DNA from: Tenrec ecaudatus
Taxonomy: Eukaryota; Chordata; Mammalia; Afrosoricida; Tenrecidae
NCBI RefSeq assembly: GCF_050624435.1
Contig: NC_134535.1
Location: forward strand, 124,049,731 to 124,113,730
DNA: 64,000 nucleotides
Reading direction: 5' to 3'
Below are positions 1 through 11,289 of this stretch, piece by piece (positions within the stretch are counted from its first letter, which is position 1; every line of letters starts with the position of its first letter). Made by a program: the position numbers and the translations under genes. Under the pieces are notes generated by a model, which saw only the letters and a list, made by a program, of their open reading frames with translations, made no database searches and was not told the DNA's origin.

Positions 1-125
1 CGTCCTACAGGTCGTGTACTCTTTAAATTGGGGAACAGAACTAGCAAGGCGAGGCTCACTGAGCCATTTATCTCTCCACCCTTCAATTAATCCTACTTGT
101 GTTTATCGGCCAGGCTGGTACAATA
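1..125 (+). repeat. Interspersed repeat, 3' end of a ~0.5 kb family
   Basis: This stretch closely matches the right-hand part of the repeat at 4770-5245. Both share the run 'gagccatttatctct', then 'cacccttcaattaa' and 'ggccaggctggtacaataaac'. It is the tail of a copy that begins outside the window. I do not recognise the family by name. Confidence 0.6.
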
Positions 126-1002
126 AACTATCGCAATATAAAAATTGTATGACAATAAAACTGTGGGAAATAAAATAACAAAGAATGGCCTAGGAACCAA
201 CATGAAAGCACCCCCAATGGTCAAAGCTGGAACAATTTGAACAACAACATAAATAACAACAGCATTAAATTATAATACAAAGAAATATTTAAATACAAAA
301 ACCACAAGTCTATACTGATATAAATAAATGAATAAATGGGCGGGATTAATCCTTAAAGAGGGTTGCAAATAGTAGATATAGATATTCCCTAGTGATATGA
401 AAATTAATTCCCTTTATGTGGGTAAGACTTAGCAACTCACTTCCAAAGACTAAAGCATGGCTAAAGGAAAAAGGAATGTAACAATGGAAAAACTTGGCAA
501 ACACTCCTTCCACCAAGCACAGAAGAGTAGCATCACCAACAATAAGAATGGGTGATAACCATGTACCCCATAATTTCTCATATTAAACCGAAATTGTGAG
601 TGTGGAATGCAGGGAAGATACCATATTTGTCAGATGCAATGAGAAGGTATTTTTCAAAAAAACTGTATTCTCACTCTAAACATGAGAAAATAACAGATAA
701 TTCTAAATTGAGTACTCTATAAAATCTGGCCAGTATTCCTTAAAATTACAATATCCACACTGAGAATATCAGAGAACAGAGATTACAGGAACATGATAAC
801 TAAATGCCATGTGGTGTCCTGCATTGAACCCTGGAAGTAAAAAAGACATTAGTGGAAAAGTGGTAAAAACAGAGTCATGCTTGGAATGTAGTGAATAAAG
901 TGTAGTGATATTCAATGGACTACTATGCATCGCTAAAAGTAATATTAGTAATTATAATGAAGCCATGAAGCACTTCGCAGCATGGATGAACTTGGAAAAT
1001 TT
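126..1002 (+). repeat. AT-rich stretch, partly an ancient L1 3' fragment
   Basis: No gene is visible. The last ~110 bases (about 890-1002) read like the 3' region of an old L1, with an 'ttcaatggactactatgc' segment and a 'gcatggatgaacttgg' segment. Such sequences are common in ancient mammalian L1 3' ends. The part before 890 is AT-rich and unassigned. Confidence 0.4.
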
Positions 1003-1190
1003 TATAAACTCAACTCACTGTTGGCTCATAGCAACCCTATAGAACAAGGGAGAACTTCCCCCTGCAGGTTTCCAAGGCTAACTCCTTAAAGAAGAGAGCC
1101 TCATCTGCCTCCCACAGAGCAGCTGGTGGTTTCAAAGTGCTGACCTTGCCGTTAGAAACCCAACGCATAACCACTATGCCAAGATACTTG
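1003..1190 (-). repeat. AfroSINE-type tRNA-derived SINE
   Basis: The minus strand carries the tRNA-like head and body of the SINE family found throughout this window. Recognisable parts on the plus strand are 'actcactg', 'catagcaaccctatag', 'gcagctggtggtttcaaa' and 'cataaccactatgcca'. It is diverged from the best copy at 61766-61970. Confidence 0.75.
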
Positions 1191-1264
1191 GAAAACATTA
1201 TGGTGAATTGAATTAGTCAGTCACAGAGGAAAAAATATTGTTATAAGGGGGTGGTGGGGAATCC

Positions 1265-1440
1265 AGAGAACACATTGAAACAAATTTTGGGATGCAGTCA
1301 GAGAAGTAAAATGCTGTGAGGGCAACAGTGGGTGTCAGAACAGGGGAAGGGGATGGAGGAAGAGGCTGGTCTGAACTCGGTCTAGTGGCAATCGGCCTGG
1401 GACTGGTATGGAGCAGGATTCTCCTTCTCCCTTGTGTAGC
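1265..1440 (+). repeat. Unclassified dispersed repeat, copy 1
   Basis: This segment aligns in the same orientation with 46105-46255. Shared blocks include 'gtgctgtg', 'ggtgtcagaa', 'aggcaagtctga' (here 'aggctggtctga') and 'gattctccttctcc'. The family is not recognised. The rest of 1441-2229 holds no gene or repeat that I can name. Confidence 0.5.
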
Positions 1441-2229
1441 CAGAGGAGGTCGACCATGGCCCCGTGCCATTTCTGCACGTGTACAGGGAGGCATCTGTGA
1501 GTGTCACACAGACACGGCTTGTAATTCTGTGTCTCTCCACCTCCTCCTTCAGTTCTTGTCTCTCTACAGGAGAGAAACAAGCAAGAGACAAAATTCAGAC
1601 CAGACTCAAGAGAAAAAAGTTGAGCAGAAAGAGTGAATTTATTGAAAGGGATGCTTTTCAAAGAACCCCAAAGGGTATTGAGCTAGTCTAAGAGACCTGG
1701 TAGAATGCAGACTGTTACTCTGCTTGCAGGAGTCTTCTGCTGTTGTCTGCTTCTCTTAGTGTACCTCCCCTGTCTCAAGACTCAAAATCTAAGAGTCTAA
1801 ATGATTGAATTGTTGACTTATATGTAAATTACTTACAACAAAAAAAAGAAAAACCTTATCAAATATACGGGGGGGAAGTAGAATTGCCACCAAACTTGAT
1901 TCCAAATCATATCATCAGTGTATGGCAGAGCAGATCTGCCCTTGTGATTTTCCAAGGCTATAAATATGTAGGGGGGTAGAAAGCCTCACATATTATTATA
2001 GGAAAATTAATTCAGCATGAGCATAAAATATAAATATCACAAATTGAATTTTCACTTAATATTCTCATATATTTAAAGACATTTAAGGCTTGTTATAAAC
2101 CATGTTAGGTGTTTGATAATTTAGTATTTCAAAACAACTTGAATTTCCAAATGTTGTGTCTTACAGTAAGTTTCCCAACTTCACTTTAAAAGTAAGTAAA
2201 TCTTCAAAATAGCTTAGAATTCTAATGCT
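1441..2229. other. Intergenic, nothing recognised
   Basis: No convincing coding region, RNA gene or named repeat was seen. Short open frames here show no protein family signature. Confidence 0.5.
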
Positions 2230-4470
2230 TTTAAAAAAATCACTTTATTGGGGGTTTATAAGCTATCTATACATACATCATTGTATCAAGCACATATGTA
2301 CATTTGTTGCCATCATCATTCTCAAAACATTTGCCTTCTACTTGAGCCCTTAATATCGGCTTATTTTCTCCCTCCCTCCCCACTCCCCTACCTCATGAAC
2401 CCTTCATAATTCATAAATTATTATTTTGTCCTATGTTACACTGTCCAACGTCTCCCCCTGCTCTCTTCTCTGTTGTCCATCCCCCAGGGAGGAGGCTATA
2501 CATAGATTCTTGTAATCAGTTCCCCCTTTCTACCCCACATTCCCTCTACCCTCCAGGCATCGCCACTCTCACCACTGGTCCTGAAGGAATCATCTGTCCT
2601 GCATTCCCTGTGTTCCCAGTTGCTATCTGTACCAATGTACATCCTCTGGTCTAGCCAGATTTTTAAGGTAGAATTGGGATCATGATAGTGGGAGGGGAGG
2701 GAGCATTTAAGAACTAGAGGAAAGTTATATGTTTCATTGTTGCTACCCTGCATCCTGACTGGTTCATCTCCTCCACACAACCCTTCAGTAAGGGGGTGTC
2801 CAGTTGCCTACTGATGGGCTTTGAGTCTCCACTCTGCACTCACCCACATTTACAATGATCTGATTTTTTTGTTCCTTGATGCCTGATACCGGATCCCTTC
2901 AACAGCTCGTGGTCACAAGCTGGTGTGCTTCTTCCATGTGGGCTTTGTTGCTTCTGAGCTAGATGGCCACTTGTTTATCTTCAATCACTTAAGACCCCAG
3001 ATGCTGTATCTTTTGATAGCCGGGCACCATCAGCTTTCTTCACCACATTTGCTTATGCACACGTTTGTCTTCACTGATCATATCGGGAAGGTGGGCACCC
3101 ACTGATATGATTTTTAGTTCTTTGATGTCTGATAACTTGTCCCTTCTACACCTTGTAGTCAGAGAGGCTGGTGTTCTTCTTCCATGTGGGCTTTGATGCT
3201 TCTCAGCTAAATGGCCTCTTGTTTATCTTCAAGCCTTTAAGACCCCAGATACGATATCTTTTGATTAGGCACCATCAGCTTTCTTCACCACATTTGCTTA
3301 TGCACACATTTTTCTTCAGCAATCGTGCAGGGAAGGTGTGCATCATGGAATGCCAATTTAATAGGACAACATGTCCTTGCATTGAGTAAGTACTTGAGTG
3401 GAGGCCCAATGTCCTTCTGCTGCTTTAATACTAAACCTATAAATATATGCACATACATCTATTTCCCCACCCTCCTATATAAATGTATTTACATATGCAA
3501 ATTCCAGTATTTAGAGCTCTATATACACCCTTTGTCACCTAGTTCTTTCCTCTATTTCCTTTTACTTTCCTCTTGTCCCACCATCATGCTCAGCCTTCAT
3601 TTGGGTTTCAGTAATTTCTCTTGGTTACCTTGCCCTTGCTGAATCTCTACCAGGCCTTTCACACCCCCCTTGCCACGGTTTTGGATCACTTGTTGCTCCC
3701 CTGTCCCTGGCTTGGTCAGCACCACCTCCTTACCCCCGCCTCCCCCTCTCCCCTGTACCCCCGGAACCATTGGTCCCGTTGTTTTCTCCTCCAGACTATT
3801 CATCCAGCCTATCTTATCTAGATAGATCTGTAGAGATAATAATATGCACCACAAATAAAGCCATAGCAAGATAGGCAATGAATGAGAACACAGCAATGAC
3901 AACAAAAAAGAAAACCAATGACCCATAGAAGAACAAATTAATTAAAAGAAAAAAAAATTTTAAGAGAGAAAAATCTGTAAATAGATCAAGGTTTGATTTT
4001 TTTATTTCTAGGCCTGTCCTTCAGTCAGGTCCAATGGGGTGCCACACTCTGGCCCCAGAGTCTGTCCTTTGTACTCCCTCAGGGCTCCCTACTCTGCTCC
4101 CACGGTGTTCTGTCATGTGCCTTTAGTGGTTTGCCTCGGTGTCACAGGGTCAGTCTGGGCCAGTCCCAACACTGAGTCTCCAGAGTTGTACCCCTTAGGG
4201 CCCTAGGCCATCAAGAGACGAAGTGTCTGGTAGTGGGATCAGCCATATGGTCCACTCTGTGCATTGGCTGTTCAGAATGGGGATATCGTCTTCCAGGCCT
4301 GGTGGGCCAGGATGTGCTCCACTCTCTCTTCCTTCCCCTTCATTTGCTCCCATATGCTCTAATCAGACATGTCCCTCACCCCTAGCTGCAGCTTCAGTGC
4401 TGTCCTCTAAAGCAAATTCTTCTGGGGGAGGGGCAGTTGTCCACATAGGTGGTATGGGGGCCAAGAATTG
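2230..4470 (-). mobile_element. LINE (L1-type) long 3' UTR, 5'-truncated
   Basis: Read on the minus strand this ends in a run equivalent to 'gagcccccaataaaatga', a poly(A) signal at a LINE 3' end. At least eight other copies in the window share the same 3' end but stop at different 5' points (16598, 25050, 27290, 30690, 31325, 45530, 49690, 54225). That pattern is the hallmark of target-primed LINE insertion. This is the longest copy, about 2.2 kb, and shows no ORF2 sequence. It contains two tandem ~248 bp units (2855-3103 and 3104-3350). L1 assignment is from resemblance; the shared 3' end is seen directly. Confidence 0.75.
2855..3350 (-). repeat. Two-unit tandem repeat inside the LINE 3' UTR
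   Basis: Units 2855-3103 and 3104-3350 share 'cttccatgtgggcttt', 'taagaccccagat', 'caccatcagctttcttcacc' and 'cacatttgcttatgcacac' in the same order and spacing. The related copies near 25.7-25.9 kb and 27.9-28.1 kb hold only one unit. Confidence 0.85.
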
Positions 4471-4769
4471 TAATGCTTTGCTGCTAAACTCCACTGGGTA
4501 GAACTAGAATGAGTACCTGTTAAATTATTCAGTGGTCGGACTGTCTGACCCATGATTGGACACATTGTGCTGGATTCTTTCCTCATCACTATAGAAGAGG
4601 AAAGTCTAATATAATAGCTACATAACTCAGAAATGATCATTTCAAAATTTTTAGAGAAACATATGTATTTCAGAAACTGAAAACAAAACCTAAGCATCTA
4701 TTTAGTCCTTGTAAAGGTGGTGTGAACCTTCTGTCTCTCTCTACCCAGCCTGTTCACTATCACCAGTTG

Positions 4770-5245
4770 TGTTAGTCTGGGTACTTTAGAGAAACAAATC
4801 CACAGAAACTCATATATATAAGAGAGTTTTATATAAAGGGTAAGTGTACATCAAGAAAACATCCCTACCCAGTGCTGCTCAAGCCCACAAGTCCAACATT
4901 AACCCATATGTACGACACCAATCCACAAAATCTTCCCTCCACCACAAAACATACACTATGACGCCGAATCAGTGAATGTGTAAGCAGCAGTGGCAGGGGT
5001 CTCCAAATGTCTGCTCCAGCACCCAGGCCTGCATCGGGGTAGGTCCATGCGGCTTCTCCTCGGGAATGTCTTGCAGGAAGTGGGCCTTGCCATCTGAAGC
5101 AGGGAATGGCTAAGGCAGCTGCACCCTGGTCTGACCATCACAAACAAGAGACCCGAGAACTCGAAAGTCGAGGCTTATCGAGCCATTTATCTCTACACCC
5201 TTCAATTAACCCCACATGTGTTTTTCGGCCAGGTTGGCACAATAA
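4770..5245 (+). repeat. ~0.5 kb interspersed repeat, subfamily A
   Basis: It starts 'gtgttagtctgggtacttta' and ends '...gttggcacaataaac'. The head matches the head of 28297-28828 and, inverted, of 5296-5800. The tail matches 1-125. It therefore shares a head with one subfamily and has its own tail. The class is not recognised. Confidence 0.7.
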
Positions 5246-5295
5246 ACATAGCTATCTCACTGGTCTCTTTCATTGATAAGGAAAGGTGTCTTATC

Positions 5296-5800
5296 TGCTA
5301 TGGTAGTTTCATAATCTGATGTCAATTTGAGACTGAAAGTGAAGGGGTGGATTTAGCCTGTCAATCAGGTTGCCGCTTGATGACCTCATTTGGAGACACT
5401 AAGGAGACAAATAACTCACTGGAGCCAGGATACACACTCACTCCCTGTGAGAAATTTCTGTTGAGAAGACACATGGATCTATGCTAGAGCCCTGGAGCCA
5501 GAGGAGCCACGTAGAAGCCCCTGGCCAGCACTGAGATTCTTACACCGCAACTGAATCCACAAGACCTTCAACCCACTGGCCTGTGACCTTCCTGCATTTG
5601 GCGTCATTGCATGTGTTTCGTGAGTCTGAAGAGGACTTTATAGACTGATATCAGACATATGGACTAATATCAGATTTATGGACTTGATCTGGACTGGGAT
5701 GTTTTCTCAATATTCAACTGCCCTTGTATATAAAGCTCTTTCTTATACACATATGAGTGTTCTATGAATTTGTTGCTCTAGTCTACCCAGACTAACATGT
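5296..5800 (-). repeat. ~0.5 kb interspersed repeat, subfamily B, inverted
   Basis: Read on the minus strand it begins 'gttagtctgggtagactaga' and ends '...gaaactaccatagcag', matching 28297-28828 over its whole length, including the run around 'gattgacaggctaga'. It lies tail to tail with the subfamily A copy at 4770-5245. Confidence 0.75.
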
Positions 5801-6174
5801 CTGCTCTTCACATTACTTCATGCTGGAGAGATATGTAGGGAAACAGGTCTCCCCCTGTCTTTGGTTAAGATTCCTGCCATCATCACCTCTGTCTAGTTAA
5901 CATTCCTCCCACTAATCATACTATCCAATTCTTTTGGAAGTTGAGGGGCAAAGTTTATCCTTCTGTAACTACTTCCTGCTAAACAGGGACATAGAGCTGA
6001 GCTGACCTTGCCTAGTTGGGCAAGGCGGGGGGAGAGGAAAGAATCTGCATGGAGTGTGGTAGCAGGGAGACCCAGGAGACAGGAGTACGGTATGTTGGCT
6101 CCACCATCATCTGTAGCCTCACAGCTTCTAATGTGGAAGAGACAAACAGGAAAAAAGGCATTAAAAGCACAAGG

Positions 6175-6236
6175 TCGAAAAAGAAGAAGAGGAAGAAGGA
6201 GAAGGAGAAGAAGGTGAAGAAGAAGAAGAAAGGATA
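6175..6236 (+). repeat. Purine-rich (GAA/AGG) simple repeat
   Basis: A run of imperfect AAG, AGG and GAA triplets. It generates spurious basic open frames (polyarginine or polylysine) that are not genes. Confidence 0.9.
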
Positions 6237-6284
6237 ATAGATGTTAAGGGGTCCAGGAAAGGTAGTAACCAGGAGCCCCTGTTC

Positions 6285-6815
6285 TCATTCTAGAAACTGG
6301 CAAATATGGTCCTGGATGTGATCTGTTTGTTTTACCCAGAAGTGGCCTTCTCCTTTGAGCACGGTATAAATTCCACCTGGAGCCTCTGCCAGAGTGTCTA
6401 GGGCTGGCCATTTCTGGACAACTGCCACTAGGGAATTGCTTTGTACCTCCAAATCAATGAATGAATGATTAGTGGTCTCGATGTGGAATTGTGCTAGTTT
6501 GAAAGAAAGGTTATTATGTATTTCCTGCAGAGACCACTCGAGCAGTTCTGGCAGCAGTCCCTGCAATTCTTGCCAGAACACTGATCCATGGGAGTGGTGC
6601 CCTTGGCAACAGATTATCTTAAACACAGCATATCCCAGAGGGCAGGGCCTTGTCCAGTTGGTTGGTAAACACTGAGATACAGACCTTCTGCCAATACAGA
6701 GCTTCTTGAACACAATATTCAGCCCCACAACTAATTTTTTTTCCCAAAAGTAAATTAGAGAGCTGATGCAGGAAATATATGTTAGTAGAAGGACTGTCAT
6801 GTAAATCTTCCCCAA
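6285..6815 (-). pseudogene. ERV env remnant (transmembrane-subunit region)
   Basis: This is the longest open frame in the left arm, 176 codons on the minus strand. Its last third (about residues 115-165) has the layout of a retroviral TM ectodomain: a heptad-like stretch followed by a conserved Ala-Leu-Asp and Gly-Gly block. The expected cysteine motif is not intact and no membrane anchor follows. The start is arbitrary, because the ORF simply begins at the first Met of an open stretch. It is read as old proviral debris. A chance ORF is the alternative, but the gag and protease remnants upstream in the same orientation argue against that. Confidence 0.55.
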
Positions 6816-7319
6816 AAGATGACATGCCTGGTAGTGTCAATGAAAGCTCTTCCTTCTGAGACTCTGGAAAGAAAGAAGTAATGATCAGTTCTTAGACCTC
6901 CTCAGTCAGTCTGCCATCAGGGGTGAATGTGCGCACCCTAGAGGCCACCCTTGGGACACCCTCCCTTGTCATTTAGTCTCTGATCTATAGAAATATTGGA
7001 GGGAGGGGAGAAGCAGTTGAATCCCGAAGGAGGAGCTGGGAAGAAGGAAAGTTTCCCTCTGGTAAAATGCATGTCCGCTATCGCCCTGCAGGACGAATCG
7101 CTTAGGGCTCCTACAGGAATCCCCTTAGTGAAAGCAGGGAAGTGGAGACAGAGGGGCCTGGGCTTTACGGACAAGCCGCTATAAACTGGCCCTCTTTGTT
7201 ATGCACACATGTATATCTCGATTTCTAGATGGGGTGGAGCAATACTGAATCCCTCTGTCTGGGCCTAAAGCTTCAAGGAGCTGGCCATGCTTCCCCAGAC
7301 TGGTCTAGAGCCTCTGAAG

Positions 7320-7514
7320 CAGCGGTTCTCAACCTGTGGGTTGCGACCCCTTTGGGGGGTCGAACGACCCTTTCACAAGGGTTACCCAATTCATAACAGT
7401 AGCAAAATGGCAGTGATGAAATAGCAATGAAAATAATTTTATGGTGGGGGTGGTCACCACCACATGAGGAGCTGTATGAAAGGGTTGTGGCGTCAGGAAG
7501 GTTGAGAACCACTG
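7320..7514 (+). mobile_element. SPIN-like hAT element, 195-bp deletion derivative
   Basis: The ends are inverted repeats: left 'cagcggttctcaacc' and right 'ggttgagaaccactg'. The body keeps 'gggtcgaacgaccctttcac' near the left end and 'cataacagtagcaaaatggc' toward the right, but most of the interior is missing. There is no transposase. No clear 8-bp target duplication is visible. Confidence 0.8.
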
Positions 7515-7784
7515 CAGAGATATCCAGCACAACCTGTTCTAAGTAATGTTAGCTAATCATGCAGAATGCATGGGGAAGCAGATTGTCACAGATGCAGCTA
7601 GGTTGAAATTTATCACTCGCTTTCCATTATGATCCATTTAGATTTGTTCTAATTTTTGATGGTTTCTGCTTCTTTTTTTGAGGCTTTTATCCATTTGCTT
7701 TGTTATTGTTGTTAGTCTTTGCTTGCTTGCTTCTTTGGTAGGGGAGGCTGGGGGAGTACGAGTGGGGTGGCGGTATGGGGTGCT

Positions 7785-7900
7785 AATAACAATGAATACA
7801 AGAATAGAAAATGTTCAAAACTGTGGTGACCTCTTCTTGAAATGATTGAACTCATGAATTGTATGATATATGAATTATGTGCCAGCAAAATTGTTGAGGA
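7785..7900 (+). repeat. LINE 3' end fragment, copy 1
   Basis: It shares 'tgattgaact', 'gaattgtatgatat' and 'gccagcaaaattgttgag' with the insertion at 10794-10896, ending at an A-rich stretch. It is probably a 5'-truncated LINE tail of a family other than the long-UTR LINE. Confidence 0.5.
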
Positions 7901-8466
7901 AAACAAGTATTCGCCAACAGATTAACTGCTGATTGTAGTGGGGCAATAAAAGGAGCTACAGCTGATGGGGGCACAATGCAAAATCACAAAAAAGATTCAT
8001 CATGCAAGTTATCCTCCTCTGGCCTTTTTAAAGAGTACTAGCAAGCATGCAGTGGCTTGCAGGTCCAGTTAGTGCCTTTGATCTCGTTCATTTCAGATTG
8101 TGCAGGGTGTCAGGTTTCCGTCTGGATGGAGCACCCATCTGCTTAGTCCTGGGGTGTTACTGGCTGTGGCTGTGGCTGGGACTGTATGAGGCACTGGGGG
8201 GAGAGTGGGGAGACTAGAGACCCCTTTTTCTAGGTTTTTATTAATACATGAGAGCCTGGCTCATAGCCTACAGTGGCTTGGAATAGGTTGGGGATGACTG
8301 CATTATTCCTGGAGTGTTTGCTGATATTTAGTCAAAGTGTCAATAAAGAAAAGGGTTGGTCAAGTTAAAGTCACTTGGTAGCCAACTTGGTAGGCCAGCA
8401 TGCAATGATTAGTAAACCAGTGGAGTCCTTTAGTATTTAATAAAGGGCCAAGCTGGTTGGTGTATT

Positions 8467-8945
8467 GTAGGAGGCCTAATGGTATAGTGGTTACGCATTG
8501 GGCTACTGATCGGTTAGCAGTTCGAAACCACCAGTTGTTCCTTGGGAGAATGATGAGGCCTTATACTCCTATAAAGAGTTACAGCCTGGGAAACTCACAG
8601 AGGCAGTGGTTCTCAACCCTTTCACAGTGCTCTCCTAAGACCATTGGAAAACACATAAATAGCTCACCATATATGATTACATATTGTTTTGTGATTAATC
8701 GCTATGCTTTAATTATGTTCAATTTGTAACAATGAAAATACATTCTGTATATCATATATTTACATCACAATTCATAACAGTAGTAAAATTACAGTTATGA
8801 AGTATCAACTAAAATAATTTATGGTTGGGGTCACCACGACATGAGGAACTGTATTAAAGGGCTGCGGCATTTAGGAAGGTTGAGAACCACTGTTATAAGG
8901 TCACTATGAGTTGGCATTGATTCAATGGTGGTAAGTTTGGTCTTT
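8467..8945 (+). repeat. AfroSINE-type SINE, split by a SPIN element
   Basis: The head (8467-8603) has 'ggtatagtggttacgcat' and the B-box-like 'agcagttcgaaacc'. The tail (8893-8945) has 'ggtcactatgagttgg' and 'gattcaatgg'. A SPIN element occupies 8604-8892, and about 20 bases of SINE body expected at the junction are missing. Confidence 0.8.
8604..8892 (+). mobile_element. SPIN-like hAT element, 289 bp
   Basis: Terminal inverted repeats are 'cagtggttctcaacc' and 'ggttgagaaccactg', an exact inverted match over 15 bases. The interior includes 'gattacatattgttttgtga' and 'gttcaatttgtaacaatgaa', shared with the copies at 12142-12618 and 60236-60615. The flanking 8-mers do not match, so the insertion was followed by a deletion or the copy has recombined. 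Confidence 0.85.
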
Positions 8946-10099
8946 CGGTTGGGAGATATTTTCAATGTGGCCACCATCAAGTCACTTCTGTGTGTACTTC
9001 TTTGGAAAAGTAACTCACAGACTACTTAGAGGGTTCTAGAGCTTAGGTTAAAACACCCAATGCCACCCTTTCTTTTTCAGTAATATGTACTGTGCGGGGA
9101 AACCAGGCCCTAACACTATCATGGGTTCGGTAGTGCAACTGTACAGTTATATCAATATTATAGTAAAGTTGTAGAAGATAGGAGAGTAAAATGAAGGAAT
9201 TAGACACATTTCATGGTATCATCCTCACCTCAGCCCTTCTTGGAGGTCCATGTGGAGATTTGAGAGGAGGAGAAGGCAGGAGAGACAATTTATTTCTAAC
9301 CAAGCCCCGCTGATTACAGATGACCACATATGCAACAGGAAGAGGTTTTGCCATAGGCAATGCAAGCAATAGGAGGGGGATGATCTAGTGGTGTACATGC
9401 AATAGGAAGGAGAGGGATTAGGGGTACACGTGTGAAAAGATGGATGGACCCTAGACTCACTATGGCAGCCTAACCTTGGTCATCCTTGAGTGGCCTCAAC
9501 CTTGTCTTTAGGCTCTCATTCAAGGGAGCAATCCACTAAGCTTATCAGAAGGGAGTGGGTCCTACTTAGAGTGGGACAGACTATACAGTCTGATTGCTTT
9601 AGATGGATGAGAACCCCCATGTATAGCAAGCAACAGCTTAGGTTTGGCATATATTTGGGGGAGACGCTTGGGAGAAATCTTTCTGTATCCCATAATGTAG
9701 GTGGAAGGGCTTTTCTAAATTTGGTAGGCTTAGGGCTTGGCCTTGTATTAGGGCCTTTTTTTAATTGCTCTGTGCTCTTCTCAATATAGGCTGGTGGGTC
9801 CTGGGTGGCTGTTCTCCTTTAAGACATTATAAAGGGGTCTGGCCTTATCACCATAACCCAAAATACACAGTGTGCAGTATCCAGTGAGTCCCAGGGATGC
9901 TCAAAATTGTCTCAGAGAGGTGGTCTCAGAGAGTCTCAGGGTGGCTTTCACACTATTAAATGAGAGCTGTTTCTTTCCAGGGCACAGTATGAGACCCGTT
10001 AGACCTCTTGTAGGATCTGGGGCTGATTTGGGGATATTTTATATTCCCCTTTCTGCCAGAAAATGTGGGGTTTATATTACATGCCTATGACCTGCTTGC

Positions 10100-10320
10100 T
10101 CCGTGGGAGAGCAGATAATAAAATCCTCGACCTATTGGATTACAAGATGCACCCACCGCATTCAAATGACAGTTCTTTCAGATCATCACGAAAGCCTGCC
10201 CAAAGAGCTGGGCATTCTCTATGAAAACCTGGGAGCACACACCAGGTTAGTATTGTCTGTGTCCCTGTGGGCCTGCCCACTCAAGAGCAAAGAGAAATTG
10301 GCGGTCTGGGTGTAATCAAA
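10100..10320 (-). pseudogene. ERV reverse transcriptase remnant
   Basis: On the minus strand, short frame-shifted stretches match the layout of the retroviral RT palm domain leading up to the catalytic aspartate pair. The catalytic motif itself is not preserved and several stops interrupt it. It lies at the expected distance downstream of the protease remnant. Confidence 0.45.
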
Positions 10321-10793
10321 TACAGAAAAGAGTATCTTTTAAGTTAGGGGAGTTAAAAAACAACAACAACACTGAGTTTGGGAGGGAATGGCCCAGAGGG
10401 AATGGTGGAAGTGTTTGGCACTACATAAAGTGTAGTAATGATTACTTCATTAATTGCCCTTACACCTTGACCCATCTCATAGATCCCATCCTTTTCCCTA
10501 ACTGGTAGAATCCGAGTTAACAGGGGGATGTGCAGGTCACTGGCAGTGTGTCAATAATTCCCTTTACCCTTCTCTGGATTCTGGGATATGGGGAGAATCT
10601 TTGCATAAAGGATCTTAGCATAATGCTCCCTCCCTGCAAATTCTCATTGCCCATACTTGACTATTAAGCTGGTCTTTTTATCTGTTAATGTCACCTGATT
10701 CTCTTTTGACAAATGATGTCAAATAGGAACAGGTTCCTCAATATTCACAAAAAAGATCATTTTAATTCTGACTTTGCTTAGAATGTCTCTCCC

Positions 10794-10896
10794 CTAAAAC
10801 TGATAATGGTGATGATTTTACAACTCTTCCTGTTGTGATTGAACTATAGAATTATATGATATGTGGATTATATGCCAACAAAACTGTTGAGAAAAA
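10794..10896 (+). mobile_element. 5'-truncated LINE tail with 12-bp target duplication
   Basis: The 12-mer 'aatgtctctccc' occurs at 10782-10793 and again at 10897-10908. Between them is about 100 bp ending in a run of seven A's. The inserted piece matches 7785-7900. A duplicated target plus A-tail is diagnostic of LINE-driven retroposition. It landed inside the ERV pol region. Confidence 0.85.
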
Positions 10897-10909
10897 AATG
10901 TCTCTCCCT

Positions 10910-11265
10910 TATAATGGAGTAGGACACTCAGGCATAACCAAAAGAGGGTGTTGACTCTCCATAGGAAATTAAGGAGTCGGATATCTTGCCCAGGATATAC
11001 AGCCCACGCCCTGAATTATGGTATTTTGAAGGTAGGGAAGTCCCCTATACGAGGTCAATACAGAAAACTCTGCTCCCATGTCCAACGGAAAATGAACAGG
11101 CTTTCCAACCATCTGAAGAGTTATTCAAGGCTCCATCCTGTTGATGGGGATGCTATTAGTGGAAGCCAACCAGAGCAGAGGGTCCCAGCAGTCAGGTCCC
11201 TCTGGCCCTTGAGGTCATCCCCCTTTCAATGGCCAAACTTTTGGCATAGAGGACATGGCTTCTGG
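10910..11265 (-). pseudogene. ERV nucleocapsid knuckle and protease remnant
   Basis: Minus-strand translation gives a CPLC...GH zinc-knuckle start near 11230-11255, whose final Cys is replaced. It is followed by a protease-like stretch with an active-site-like LDMGAEFSVL near 11060-11090 (family motif D-T/S-G, so the Thr is changed). The segment ends in a PECPTPL block near 10925. At least three in-frame stops interrupt it, so the enzyme is dead. Confidence 0.7.
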
Positions 11266-11289
11266 GGATTTCTCACCTGAGAACATTCT

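Noticed and set aside
6008-6237. Arg/Lys-rich small open frames
   Set aside because: They end in the purine-rich simple repeat and have no start context or homology.
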